The notes under the pieces were generated by a model. That model had not been told where the DNA came from. It was given only the letters and a program-made list of their open reading frames with translations, and made no database searches. Positions 1 through 7,706 of a stretch of DNA of 10,394 nucleotides are shown piece by piece. The stretch is taken from NCBI GenBank assembly GCA_043779185.1, contig JAYWEQ010000147.1, positions 1 to 10,394 of the forward strand. The letters run 5' to 3'. Position 1 is the stretch's first letter; every line of letters starts with the position of its first letter. Source of the DNA: JAYWDA01 sp043779185 (GTDB taxonomy: Bacteria; Bdellovibrionota; Bdellovibrionia; Bdellovibrionales; Bdellovibrionaceae). Both the position numbers and the translations under genes were made by a program.

Positions 1-980
1 GTTTCTAAGGAGGCTCCAAAATCACAAACTTTTAACTGTCCGAGGGCTCGAACAAACCATGCTTCGGGACCGACTTGGCCAGCAAATGACTTATTCACCA
101 AAGTTTGAGTCACCGCCACGGCATCATTAGGTTGACCCCGTTTTAAGAAGGCCCAGGCTTTTTCTTCTTGGCTTTGCGGAAAAAAATCCGAGCCTTTTGG
201 GATTTTATCATAGTACTTTTGAGCGGCTTCAAAATAGCCATTTTGATAAAGCAATCGCCCCGCTGTCATGTTTAAAAGATCTTCTGGAATAGGATTATTT
301 TTTGCCTTCATCAAAGAACCGATGATGACTGCGGCGGCCTTGGTTTCGTCTTTTTCACCGTGAAGTAAAGCAATATTCCAATCCATTAAGGCCCGTTCCC
401 TGGAATCGACGGGGGCTAATTTAGCAAGCGCCTGAAGCCCTTGCAAATCGTGGGGTAAGGATTGATCCGCAGACTTCACTCGAACTTCTGTGGAAACTCC
501 GAAAACTTCAGTCCAAGAATTTTTCCATTCTAATTTAGCCACCTGCCACGCCGGATGCGTCGGCCCCGCAGCCTCACGCCACTGATTTAAGATCTGCAGA
601 TGAATTTTTTTTGGTTCTTTAATTAAAAAAAGCTCTTCCAGACCTGTCAAGGTCATGGAATTTTTAAACATCAAAAGGGCTTTGTAAGCCCGAAAATCAT
701 CTTGTCGGGATAAGGCTGAATTGGCAAAGGCCGGCTTCCACTGGATTAAAGCTTCTGTCCACTTTGATTCTTCTAAAAGACGAAGAAGGTGATTCTGATC
801 CGCCGTTGGCGTTTTTAAAAGACTTTTTAAAACATCCGCCATCATCGAGCTGTTCTTAGCGGCTTTCGAGGTGCCGGAAGATGCTAATAAGTTTTCAAGA
901 TCTTGGCCTTTGGCAAAAGTCGAATGAAGACTTAAAACAGCCATTATAAGAATCACTGACATTCGTCTTTGTGACATCAT
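1..980 (-). CDS. Exported TPR-like protein, possible AglT/GltE-type gliding component (partial, C-terminus beyond window)
   Basis: This is a partial gene: 326 codons are open from the ATG at 980 to the left edge, and the 3' end lies outside. Residues 1-23 form a signal peptide (basic MMSQRR, a hydrophobic core, likely cleavage after STFA), so the protein is periplasmic or envelope-associated. There is no lipobox cysteine near the cleavage site. The rest is helical. A convincing TPR unit lies at about 232-265 (GRLLYQNGYFEAAQKYY). Residues 272-320 (EEKAWAFLKRG, then PEAWFVRALGQLKVC) resemble a pattern I associate with TPR proteins of deltaproteobacterial gliding clusters. The ATG overlaps the TGA of the upstream barrel gene in an ATGA, so translation is probably coupled. 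As the last visible gene of the operon it likely works with the barrel and lipoprotein at the outer membrane. TPR-like and exported is well supported; the AglT/GltE assignment is inference. Confidence 0.8.
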   Translation of the reverse strand, partial: MMSQRRMSVILIMAVLSLHSTFAKGQDLENLLASSGTSKAAKNSSMMADVLKSLLKTPTADQNHLLRLLEESKWTEALIQWKPAFANSALSRQDDFRAYKALLMFKNSMTLTGLEELFLIKEPKKIHLQILNQWREAAGPTHPAWQVAKLEWKNSWTEVFGVSTEVRVKSADQSLPHDLQGLQALAKLAPVDSRERALMDWNIALLHGEKDETKAAAVIIGSLMKAKNNPIPEDLLNMTAGRLLYQNGYFEAAQKYYDKIPKGSDFFPQSQEEKAWAFLKRGQPNDAVAVTQTLVNKSFAGQVGPEAWFVRALGQLKVCDFGASLE

Positions 981-1684
981 AAAATCCATCCCATTTGAAT
1001 TGATCCAAGGGCTAAATCCATGGATTTTTCCCCATCAAAGAAGGGCGCTTTGTAAGTCTGGTAGCGCATTTCAGCGCGTGTTGAAAAGTTTTTTGTCCAC
1101 CAAATCCCTAAGCCACCACCCAAAGAATAAGATGAAGCATCACCGCTTTGTAAAGTCACGGTGCCAAGACCAGCTAATCCGTAAACATCAAATTGCGCCA
1201 CGCGATCAAATAAATTTACTTTTCCATAAATAGGATACCAATCAGCAAAAACCATTTTTTCTTCTTTTTGATAGTTGATCGCTGGAACAGCGGCTGTTGG
1301 ATTGTTGGAATTTTTACTGTAATCGTCTAGAGCCCGGGCAATCAGGGCTTCACCTTCTGGTGTTAGTTTATTAAAGCTTTGATTGTATTTAACTCCTAAA
1401 GACCATTTTGGATTGATGTGGTAATGAACATTTAGCCCTGCACTGATGGTTTTTACATAGGCATCGCCACCAAAATTTCCAGAATACTCTGGCGCGATCT
1501 CCCAGCGATTTCGGCGAGAAACAGTCCGTTCTTGAACAACAGAAATTTCAGTTCCTGGGTTGATCGCCTTGGCTTTTTCTAAAAGAATTTTATTGCCGCC
1601 CAAGCCATCAAAATCTTTTTCGACATCAGCATAAGAAGAAATGGCAGCGACAAGAATAACAAAAGAAATTAAAATTGATTTCAT
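977..1684 (-). CDS. Outer-membrane beta-barrel protein of a gliding-type envelope complex
   Basis: The 235-residue product has a signal peptide (MKSILISFVILVAAISSYA, cleavage before DVEK). A polar segment of about 45 residues follows. From about residue 60 to the end there are alternating amphipathic strands rich in Tyr, Trp and Gly (for example RWEIAPEYSGNFGG, SLGVKYNQSF, YGLAGLGTVTLQ, YSLGGGLGIWW, TRAEMRYQTYK). The chain ends in QMGWIL, which places an aromatic residue near the C-terminus as barrel assembly usually requires. Its size suits an eight-stranded barrel. Small barrels of this type (TIGR-style 'outer membrane beta-barrel domain', as in the Myxococcus GltA/GltB/GltH group) commonly lie in gliding-motor clusters. 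GGGAG lies 6 bases before the ATG. The start overlaps the lipoprotein stop (ATGA) and the stop overlaps the next start (ATGA). The barrel call is strong. Exact orthology to a named Glt protein is not established. Confidence 0.85.
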   Translation of the reverse strand: MKSILISFVILVAAISSYADVEKDFDGLGGNKILLEKAKAINPGTEISVVQERTVSRRNRWEIAPEYSGNFGGDAYVKTISAGLNVHYHINPKWSLGVKYNQSFNKLTPEGEALIARALDDYSKNSNNPTAAVPAINYQKEEKMVFADWYPIYGKVNLFDRVAQFDVYGLAGLGTVTLQSGDASSYSLGGGLGIWWTKNFSTRAEMRYQTYKAPFFDGEKSMDLALGSIQMGWIL

Positions 1685-2868
1685 GGCTTACTCCCGGAAA
1701 TAACTTGATAAGAAAGCTGAATCGTCGACTGATTGGTGTCTGTGTCCGAGCGGTCGCGATTCATTGACGTGACAAGCATGCGAATGGTTCCATTACTAGG
1801 AAGCTTTGTTGGGTCCAGCGCTGGTGTCCAAGTGAAGGTGCATTCTAAGGCACCCGTCGCCAAACGCTGCGGGCAATCAATCGAACCACCGACGGGGACG
1901 TTGTCGTTTCGATCCAATGAAATCATGCTCTCGCCTTTTGAGTCATAAACAATAAATGGTATGACGTTGGCTTGATTGTTTTTCAGGATTTTTGTGTCCA
2001 CCCAAGTTGATAAAGGCGAAGACAAATTCGTATAAATTGTTTTTGTCAGAGGAACCAAAGCACTGCGCCGTCCGTACTGACTGATCGCTTCAACGACAAA
2101 TCCCGCGGCATGGGATGAATTTGTCAATTCCAAACTTCTTAAATCCAATTCGTAATTGGATGTGAAAATATGAGTGGCCGCATCCACGGTGCGATCTTTA
2201 AATTTCACGAAACTAGCCAAGGAAATTTGATCCGCCGTCGGATTTAAAATCGCAAGTTCGGGGCCTTTGCTGTTCGTGGCCGCAGAAGAGGTGTCTAAAT
2301 CTTTAGCTGTGACGCTAAATGGATACACGCCACCTTCCCGAAGTTTGGCAGAGTTTGGAAAATTGATCGCGATGACTTGAGGGTCCTGTGGACTTCTTTG
2401 AATCACGAATAAAACTTTTTTATCACGAGTGTAGACAATATTCGTCTTTGGATTTTTGGCTGTAACATGAAGACTGAGTTCAAGAGTGGTCGACAGTCCA
2501 TCAGTCACAGTGCCTAGCGGCGGCGCCCATTCGAATTTTTTTGTGCGGCCATCATAAGAGGCGCCTCGGAAATCGCTCATATTATCAATCACCAGATCAA
2601 CGTTTGTAAATCCAGGTTGGGAAATATGCGTTTCCACCGACAGAACTTCCTTTTTGCCCTCAATAAAAGTGACGGCATCGGGAGCATCAATAAAAATTAA
2701 ATCTGAGGAATCACCTTTCGGCTTTTCACCAGCTCCACTGTTCGGGCGGGCTTCTTTTAAAATGTCGCCCTTTCCAGTTAAGGGATTTTGTTGCCAACCG
2801 CAACCGGATAAGCCGATGTTCATCAGCCCTGCACCTATTAAACTGATCACTAAAGTTTTCATCTTCAT
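1681..2868 (-). CDS. Lipoprotein with Ig-like/cadherin-like strands, gliding-cluster associated
   Basis: The 395-residue product starts at the ATG at 2868. A longer ORF begins at 2898, but that would overlap the upstream gene by 29 bases, whereas AAGG lies 5 bases before 2868 and the lipoprotein signal then begins at once. Residues 1-22 form that signal, ending in a clear lipobox L20-S21-G22-C23, so the mature protein is lipidated at Cys23. Gly24-Trp25 follow instead of Asp, which favours outer-membrane sorting by the usual rule. A Pro/Gly/Lys-rich linker reaches about residue 55. The rest looks all-beta. The motif FEWAPP at 112-117 and a similar TFTWTP near 344-349 resemble strands of bacterial Ig-like or cadherin-like folds, suggesting at least two such domains. 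Cys332 and Cys343 could form a disulfide in the last one. It sits between the AgmX-like protein and the barrel, as expected for an outer-membrane linker. No specific family was recognised. Confidence 0.85.
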   Translation of the reverse strand: MKMKTLVISLIGAGLMNIGLSGCGWQQNPLTGKGDILKEARPNSGAGEKPKGDSSDLIFIDAPDAVTFIEGKKEVLSVETHISQPGFTNVDLVIDNMSDFRGASYDGRTKKFEWAPPLGTVTDGLSTTLELSLHVTAKNPKTNIVYTRDKKVLFVIQRSPQDPQVIAINFPNSAKLREGGVYPFSVTAKDLDTSSAATNSKGPELAILNPTADQISLASFVKFKDRTVDAATHIFTSNYELDLRSLELTNSSHAAGFVVEAISQYGRRSALVPLTKTIYTNLSSPLSTWVDTKILKNNQANVIPFIVYDSKGESMISLDRNDNVPVGGSIDCPQRLATGALECTFTWTPALDPTKLPSNGTIRMLVTSMNRDRSDTDTNQSTIQLSYQVISGSKP

Positions 2869-2869
2869 A

Positions 2870-3988
2870 TCAACCTTGCCCCGATCTTCGAAGTACAAAT
2901 GGATAAGTTACTTTGACGTCAACGCCACCTTCAGGCAGGGGAAACTTCCAAGTTTTAAGTCTTAAGACAATACAATCTTCCACCGCTTTTGCATTCAAGG
3001 TGGTGTTTTCGATGCCGGCCGCTTTGACAAGGCCGTTTCCACCAATGGTGAAATCCACGGACACTCGACCCTTGACGGTCGGATCACTTTGCAAAGCTTG
3101 CTCGTAACAAAATCGCACTTGCCCTAAATTTCTGTTAATCACAGCGGCAATTTGATCGCGATCTAAGCCTTGTGCAACCGTAGCCTCAGCCCCCAGTGGA
3201 AGTGACGAAGCCCCGCTAGAGCCCACTAAACTTAAGGATCCGTAGCCGGCTTGACCGCCGCCTTTGCCTTTTGTTCCGTACCCACCGGCGCCCTGGACAT
3301 TTCCACCAGCGCCTAACGGAGCGCTGACGATGCCTTTAGCATAAATATTTGTTTGCATTCCGCCACTGCCAGCCGTTCCACCTAAACCAGGACCTGCAGA
3401 AGTCTGAGCCGCGCCCAAATTCAATCCTGATTTTTGATGTGCTGATTTTAAACTTCCTAAGGCCGAAAGAGCTCCTAGGCGTTTGATGGAAACCGCTTTT
3501 TGTACAGGCTTCGGAGTGTTTTCTTTTAACGTCGAAGTGGGTGCCGCCTTGACCACTTCAGGCTTTTTTAAATTTCGAACGATTTTAACAACTTGTTGTT
3601 TCAGCTCTTCTTCAATCTTCGCTGTCGTTAATGGAACAAACTGAAGACCCGCACTGAGCAAAATAAAAACCCCAAAAAGACCTAGTAAAGTCCAACGCCA
3701 AACAGTCGCCTGTTCGTCGGGATTATTTCGATCGATATGGGTATTTGTGACGGCTTCCACAAAATGCAGTCCACCCAGCTGACCCAACATCAAAGGCGCT
3801 TTCGCACCCGCTTTCATCTCTCCTAAATTTTCAAAAATAATCTCTTGCTCTTCAAGCTCTGCTAAATTCTCGACAAGCTCTAGGCGATTGGTGTCTTGCC
3901 TGCGAATCACTTGCACGGACTGTCCAGCCCAATTGAAAGCTCTTAAAACTTTTCCGTCTACATCCTGTAGAACAAGCTTTTGCTCCAT
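2870..3988 (-). CDS. Single-pass inner-membrane protein with AgmX/PglI-type (TonB-like) C-terminal domain, GltG/GltJ-like
   Basis: This 372-residue protein is the probable force-transmitting link of the complex. Residues 1-95 are a cytoplasmic domain with short beta strands; it sits where GltG carries an FHA domain, but the canonical FHA residues are not visible. One membrane helix spans about 99-119 (LLGLFGVFILLSAGLQFVPL). A Lys/Pro-containing stretch follows to about 165, and then a Gly/Ala/Ser-rich low-complexity linker at about 190-265. The C-terminal domain (about 275-366) has the AgmX/PglI pattern: VRFCYEQAL, KGRVSVDFTIGGNGLVK, then DCIVLRLKTWKFPLPEGG and VTYPFVL. Cys294 and Cys339 match the conserved cysteine pair of that domain. 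In known relatives this periplasmic domain reaches toward the outer membrane, as in TonB. Two adjacent ATGs exist at 3991 and 3988; the second is chosen because AGGGG then lies 5 bases upstream instead of 2. Only one base separates its stop from the lipoprotein start. Confidence 0.88.
   Translation of the reverse strand: MEQKLVLQDVDGKVLRAFNWAGQSVQVIRRQDTNRLELVENLAELEEQEIIFENLGEMKAGAKAPLMLGQLGGLHFVEAVTNTHIDRNNPDEQATVWRWTLLGLFGVFILLSAGLQFVPLTTAKIEEELKQQVVKIVRNLKKPEVVKAAPTSTLKENTPKPVQKAVSIKRLGALSALGSLKSAHQKSGLNLGAAQTSAGPGLGGTAGSGGMQTNIYAKGIVSAPLGAGGNVQGAGGYGTKGKGGGQAGYGSLSLVGSSGASSLPLGAEATVAQGLDRDQIAAVINRNLGQVRFCYEQALQSDPTVKGRVSVDFTIGGNGLVKAAGIENTTLNAKAVEDCIVLRLKTWKFPLPEGGVDVKVTYPFVLRRSGQG
2874..2877 (-). 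promoter_or_regulatory. Ribosome binding site deciding the lipoprotein start
   Basis: AAGG on the minus strand, 5 bases before the ATG at 2868. It lies inside the last codons of the AgmX-like gene. The longer ORF start at 2898 has no role in making the lipoprotein signal. Confidence 0.55.
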
Positions 3989-3993
3989 CATAT

Positions 3994-3998
3994 CCCCT
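3994..3998 (-). promoter_or_regulatory. Ribosome binding site deciding the AgmX-like start
   Basis: AGGGG on the minus strand, 5 bases before the second of two adjacent ATG codons (3988) and only 2 bases before the first (3991). Confidence 0.5.
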
Positions 3999-4272
3999 AA
4001 AATTGCTCAGATGATTGGACCATACGATCTTTAAAATCGGCTCTTAAACCTAATAATGAATCTAAAACTTTATCCTCTTCAACAGTCGATACGGCTTCGT
4101 CAGTGAAGTGGTATTTCCCTTGAACGAGCAAGTCTTCAAAACTATGAGAGACTTCTGTTTTGGCAGAGGTCTTGTCTTCCGTAGTGGCTTTTTTTTCTGC
4201 AAAACTGACAGGGCCTAACAAAAGACTTAGCAAACAGGCGGCCTTGATCCATAGGCCCATCATTTTTTTCAC
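3997..4272 (-). CDS. Small exported protein of unknown family, operon-encoded
   Basis: The 91-residue product starts at GTG 4272, which overlaps the TGA of the large TPR gene (GTGA). AAAGGGAG ends 6 bases upstream. An ATG three codons later would lie too far from that site, so GTG is preferred. Residues 1-25 form a signal peptide (MKKMMGLWIKAACLLSLLLG, then PVSFA, cleavage before EKK). The mature part of about 66 residues is charged. It has a disordered Lys/Thr/Glu stretch (about 26-41) and then probable helices containing FEDLLVQGKYHF and DSLLGLRADFKDRMV. It has no cysteine after the signal peptide and no lipobox, so it should be soluble in the periplasm. The family was not recognised. Its position between the periplasmic TPR protein and the AgmX-like protein, together with the overlap, implies it is a small subunit or assembly factor of the same machine. 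Confidence 0.8.
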   Translation of the reverse strand: MKKMMGLWIKAACLLSLLLGPVSFAEKKATTEDKTSAKTEVSHSFEDLLVQGKYHFTDEAVSTVEEDKVLDSLLGLRADFKDRMVQSSEQF

Positions 4273-7193
4273 GGCTGACTCCCTTTTTCATTCAACTGCT
4301 TAATTCGCGTTTCAAGATATTGAACCATCGCAAAATTCTTAGAGGTTTTTTCAACGTCCAACAGTTTTTCTAATTTAAGGCGATCAAAAGGAGATTGCCG
4401 AACATCATTTCGAGCGGATTCAATATTTTTAAGATTTGGCTTTTCAACAAGTACAGTCGTCGTCACAAAAGTTGCTAGTAACTTTTGATTCTCTGGACTT
4501 GCAACGCTAGAAACCATTTCGATTTCCTGAGCCATCAGCGAATGAAATTCACCAGCTTCCGCGGCAGACTTTTTTAAAGACTCTTTCCACTGACTATTCC
4601 AAAATTCAGACAGCTTGGCTTGCCCCTGATCGGCCTTGCTTTTAAAGGGCGCTGCCTGCTGTCCTAAGATTGTCATATACTGGGATTCTTCATCCGGCGA
4701 AAGTCCGGCAGGAATTGGTAGCGACATCAGCTCTTCGTAAAAACGCTGATTTTCTTTTGTTAAAACAGACAATGAAACGACTTGCGCCGACCAGTCGCCT
4801 TTTTTAATGGCCAAGGCTGCCAATTTTTCAACGGCCTCTAGATCATGGGCACGGGATTTGATGGTCTTCGTCAAATTCTTTTGCGTGCTTGAATCCAGCT
4901 TTGCAGCCGACACCGTCTTTTGAGCTGACTTGAAGTTTTGAAAATAATCTAGGCGCCACAGGGTCTGACCCCATAAAGTCGGATCAATCGAATGATCTGC
5001 AAGAGCCACTTTTAAATTTTTATCGGTCGGATGCTTGACGTAAATTTCAGTGTACAGGCGGCCTAAAAGTTCAGGCTTAGCTTTAAGAAAGCTCAGTTGT
5101 TGTTGCAATTCTTTTTCGGGCTGTGAACTGTTTCTTACTAACTGCGAAGCGATCTCAGTTTTTAAATCAGCCTCTTTGGTTTGCCCTAAAAATTTTTGGT
5201 AATAAGCTTTGCTATCAACGCCAGCAAGATCGGCATAAAGTGCCAGCTTCAAAGACTTCTGATCGGCCTGCATGGATGGCGCCGTCATTTTTTCAAAAGA
5301 CTTCAGCGCTGTTGGGAAATCCAAACGCAATTCTGCAAGCCAAGTCTTTTGCGATAAGGCGAACTCTTTTTCTTCGGCCGATAAGCTTGATAAAGAAAGG
5401 TACTCTTCAACGGCTTGGCCGGCCTCAGTCCAACGTTTTGTTTTTTCAGCTAAGACAATTTTGTTTTTTAGATAAATCTTTTTATCAGCGGCTGAAGTCT
5501 CGGCGGCATTTATTTTGATCAGAGTCTGCCAAGCCGCTTCGGAATCTGACGTCGCTAATCGGGCTGTCTGTGATAACAAAGTCTTCTGCGAGATCTCTTT
5601 AAAGTCTTTGGCTAAACCCTTAAACGCTTGCGCATATTCTGCAGACCAGGTTTGCAATCTGGCTTCGTCTTTTAATTGCCCCAGGGCATCTAATGATAAA
5701 TGGGCGGCCTGTGTCCGTAAAGATTCAGGGGCTCTTTTATCTATAGCCATGGCATGTAATAACTCAGCTGCTTTTGTATTATCGCCAAGCTCATAGGTTT
5801 TACGAGCCTGCTGATAGCGCACTTCGAAAGCTTTTGAATGAGTCGGACTTGCTTGCAAATACGTTTGCGAGGCTTCTTGCCATAAGGCCTCTTGCTTTGA
5901 AACCTCACTCATCTCTAGAAATGACAGCAAAGTCGATTCCATTTCGACCGCTTTCCCAGGATTTTTTTCCTCATATTTTATCGCGGCCCGAAAAAAGCTG
6001 GCCGCGGCCGGCCAATCCTTACGAGCTATAGCGACTTGCGCACCCCACAGCTGAACTTGCGTGTCGTCTGGAAAAACTTGACCGAAGGCTAAGTAAGCTT
6101 TTTGTAAATTTTCAGAGGGCGCTTTTTTCTCGGACTGATTCCAATTGACTAAAAAGTTCCTTAAAAGCTTTTGCTTTTCAGCGCAGTTATTATCGCCGCA
6201 ACCCTTCAGCTCACTCCACAGATTTAAGGCGCTTTCAAAAGTCTTTAAAGAATCTGCCGTCTGATTTTCTTTGTACTTCAAAGGCGCTAGATGAACGAGG
6301 GCCTCTAACTTAAGATCCGGCGCTGAAATTCTTTCCAAAGCGTAGGTCCAAACCTCGACCGCTTCGGCCTTTTTACCAGTTCTTTCAAACTCGTTAGCTA
6401 ATTGCAAAACGTTATTCAACCGAGTTGATTCTGGACTGAGCTTATAAATTTGCTCTAGCTCAGATTTTGAAAAACTTTTTCGCGCTAAAAAGGTGGCTAA
6501 ATCCCGCGACACTTCTTCCAAGAAACCTTGGTCAGCTTGACCCACGGCCGCCGCTGAAGTTCTTGTCTGTAATTCGGGTGTTTTTAAAATATTTTTTACA
6601 CCCTCAACGGCTTCTTCGTAGTGACCCAATGAAAAATCACACCAGGCCGTTCGATAAGCGGCAAGCCCCCGCCCGCTAGCCGTCTTGATCTGCATGACTT
6701 TTTGGTAGTGCGGTTTTGCTTCAGCATGCTTGTTGTGCTTAAAGGCCATTTCCGCCAGAGCCAAATGAGCTTCTGCGGTTAAATTATCCGGTGCGCTGGC
6801 GCTTAACACACTTGTATATAAAGTTTTAGCTTCCGCTTCATTGTTTAACAGTTGATTTAAATGCCCCATTTGAATTTGCACTTTAGCTTTTTGATCAGGC
6901 CCTGCATGAGGCAAAGCTGTTTTATAAAGTTCTAAAGCTTTTTTTCGGTCTTTAAGTCCCGCTTGGCAATCGACACAACCGGCTTCTAAATCCTTCAGAG
7001 CAGCCATGCGAGCTCGCTCGGCCAGCAAATCTGCAAGTCTTAAAGTGACAGGAATTTTTGAAGAGTCATTGGCCGCCAGATTTAAATTGATCCGATTGAG
7101 TTTATCGATCAGCAAATCTTGTGGCTCGGAACCACTTTGAGCGATAAGCACTATTGGGATCGATAAAATGGCAACAATAAGTCTTTTCTTCAT
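4269..7193 (-). CDS. Large exported TPR-repeat scaffold protein of the gliding-type complex
   Basis: The 974-residue product has a signal peptide (MKKRLIVAILSIPIVLIA, cleavage around AQS-GSEP), so the repeats should lie in the periplasm. Nearly all the rest is paired helices typical of TPR or TPR-like solenoids. The clearest units are about 137-170 (AEAHLALAEMAFKHNKHAEA), 174-203 (AAYRTAWCDFSLGHYEEAVE) and 265-290 (ANEFERTGKKAEAVEVWTYA). Repeats further on are more degenerate. Residues 73-76 are a CVDC motif, and Cys332 and Cys337 form another close pair (GCGDNNC); either could form a disulfide in the periplasm. Such proteins act as protein-protein scaffolds. It is the longest gene of the operon and lies directly after the stator genes (8-base gap), which suits a hub joining motor and outer parts. 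A GAGAG/GAGGG site precedes the ATG closely. TPR content and export are clear. Equivalence to a particular Glt protein is not assigned. Confidence 0.85.
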   Translation of the reverse strand: MKKRLIVAILSIPIVLIAQSGSEPQDLLIDKLNRINLNLAANDSSKIPVTLRLADLLAERARMAALKDLEAGCVDCQAGLKDRKKALELYKTALPHAGPDQKAKVQIQMGHLNQLLNNEAEAKTLYTSVLSASAPDNLTAEAHLALAEMAFKHNKHAEAKPHYQKVMQIKTASGRGLAAYRTAWCDFSLGHYEEAVEGVKNILKTPELQTRTSAAAVGQADQGFLEEVSRDLATFLARKSFSKSELEQIYKLSPESTRLNNVLQLANEFERTGKKAEAVEVWTYALERISAPDLKLEALVHLAPLKYKENQTADSLKTFESALNLWSELKGCGDNNCAEKQKLLRNFLVNWNQSEKKAPSENLQKAYLAFGQVFPDDTQVQLWGAQVAIARKDWPAAASFFRAAIKYEEKNPGKAVEMESTLLSFLEMSEVSKQEALWQEASQTYLQASPTHSKAFEVRYQQARKTYELGDNTKAAELLHAMAIDKRAPESLRTQAAHLSLDALGQLKDEARLQTWSAEYAQAFKGLAKDFKEISQKTLLSQTARLATSDSEAAWQTLIKINAAETSAADKKIYLKNKIVLAEKTKRWTEAGQAVEEYLSLSSLSAEEKEFALSQKTWLAELRLDFPTALKSFEKMTAPSMQADQKSLKLALYADLAGVDSKAYYQKFLGQTKEADLKTEIASQLVRNSSQPEKELQQQLSFLKAKPELLGRLYTEIYVKHPTDKNLKVALADHSIDPTLWGQTLWRLDYFQNFKSAQKTVSAAKLDSSTQKNLTKTIKSRAHDLEAVEKLAALAIKKGDWSAQVVSLSVLTKENQRFYEELMSLPIPAGLSPDEESQYMTILGQQAAPFKSKADQGQAKLSEFWNSQWKESLKKSAAEAGEFHSLMAQEIEMVSSVASPENQKLLATFVTTTVLVEKPNLKNIESARNDVRQSPFDRLKLEKLLDVEKTSKNFAMVQYLETRIKQLNEKGSQP
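4279..4286 (-). promoter_or_regulatory. Ribosome binding site for the GTG-started small protein
   Basis: AAAGGGAG on the minus strand ends 6 bases before the GTG at 4272. It lies inside the end of the large TPR gene and supports start by coupling at the GTGA overlap. Confidence 0.65.
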
Positions 7194-7201
7194 TCACCCT
7201 C

Positions 7202-7696
7202 TCACTTCATTAAAACTGCAAAACGAATGTCACTAAATCCTGCTTGTGCGCAGGCGGCGACCACTTGATTCAACACTTCATATTTAATTCTTCGATCGGC
7301 TTGAACCGTAATGATCCCAGGAACATCGGCCGTTCCCGCTGTCGTCATCTCTTTTCGGATGGCCAGCAAGGCTTGAAAAAGGCCATCGCCCCCTTCAAGA
7401 AGTTTTTCTTCTAAAAAAACTTTGCCTTCATCAAGTTTAACAACTGGAAAACGCTCTAGCGCTTCGGCCTTTACCGCCGAGGGCAATTCCATATTTTTAC
7501 CCGTGAAAAGAATTTCCCCAGTGCTTGAAAAGCTCATCAATAAAAAGATGACTAAGATTGAAAACGCATCAATCAAAGCCGTCAGTAAAAGATCGGCGCT
7601 GATGACACGTTTCCAAGAATGAGCATTCGGACGCAAAACAGAGGCTGTCGCCAAAGGACTTTGCAAAGCTGTTTCATTCAGTACACTATGATTCAT
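7202..7696 (-). CDS. TolR/ExbD-family stator protein (second copy; AglQ/AglS-like)
   Basis: The 164-residue inner-membrane protein belongs to the ExbD/TolR family, which pairs with a TolQ/ExbB protein to turn proton flow into mechanical work. It has a long cytoplasmic N-terminus (about 34 residues), then one membrane helix at about 36-56 (LLLTALIDAFSILVIFLLM). Asp43 of that helix aligns with the proton-binding Asp of ExbD and TolR. The periplasmic domain ends with the family pattern GIITVQADRRIKYEVLNQVV followed by an AGFSDIRFAVL tail. There is no OmpA-like peptidoglycan-binding domain, so it is not MotB. Two starts are possible, ATG 7702 and ATG 7696. AAGG lies 6 bases before 7696 but directly abuts 7702, so 7696 is chosen. 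It follows the other ExbD-like gene with almost no gap. One TolQ-type and two TolR-type genes together are the AglR-AglQ-AglS arrangement; which of AglQ or AglS this one matches cannot be told. Confidence 0.9.
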   Translation of the reverse strand: MNHSVLNETALQSPLATASVLRPNAHSWKRVISADLLLTALIDAFSILVIFLLMSFSSTGEILFTGKNMELPSAVKAEALERFPVVKLDEGKVFLEEKLLEGGDGLFQALLAIRKEMTTAGTADVPGIITVQADRRIKYEVLNQVVAACAQAGFSDIRFAVLMK

Positions 7697-7702
7697 ATGC
7701 AT

Positions 7703-7706
7703 CCTT
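7703..7706 (-). promoter_or_regulatory. Ribosome binding site deciding the second ExbD-like start
   Basis: AAGG on the minus strand, 6 bases before the ATG at 7696. It abuts the alternative ATG at 7702 and overlaps the stop codon of the upstream gene. Confidence 0.55.

Noticed and set aside
5997..6014. GC-rich palindromic run around GGCCGCGGCCGGCC
   Set aside because: It encodes Ala/Gly-type residues of a TPR helix in the large TPR gene; codon content explains it.
5123..6031. Plus-strand open frames opposite the large TPR gene
   Set aside because: They are shadows of the minus-strand gene. They lack ribosome binding sites and have compositions unlike real proteins.
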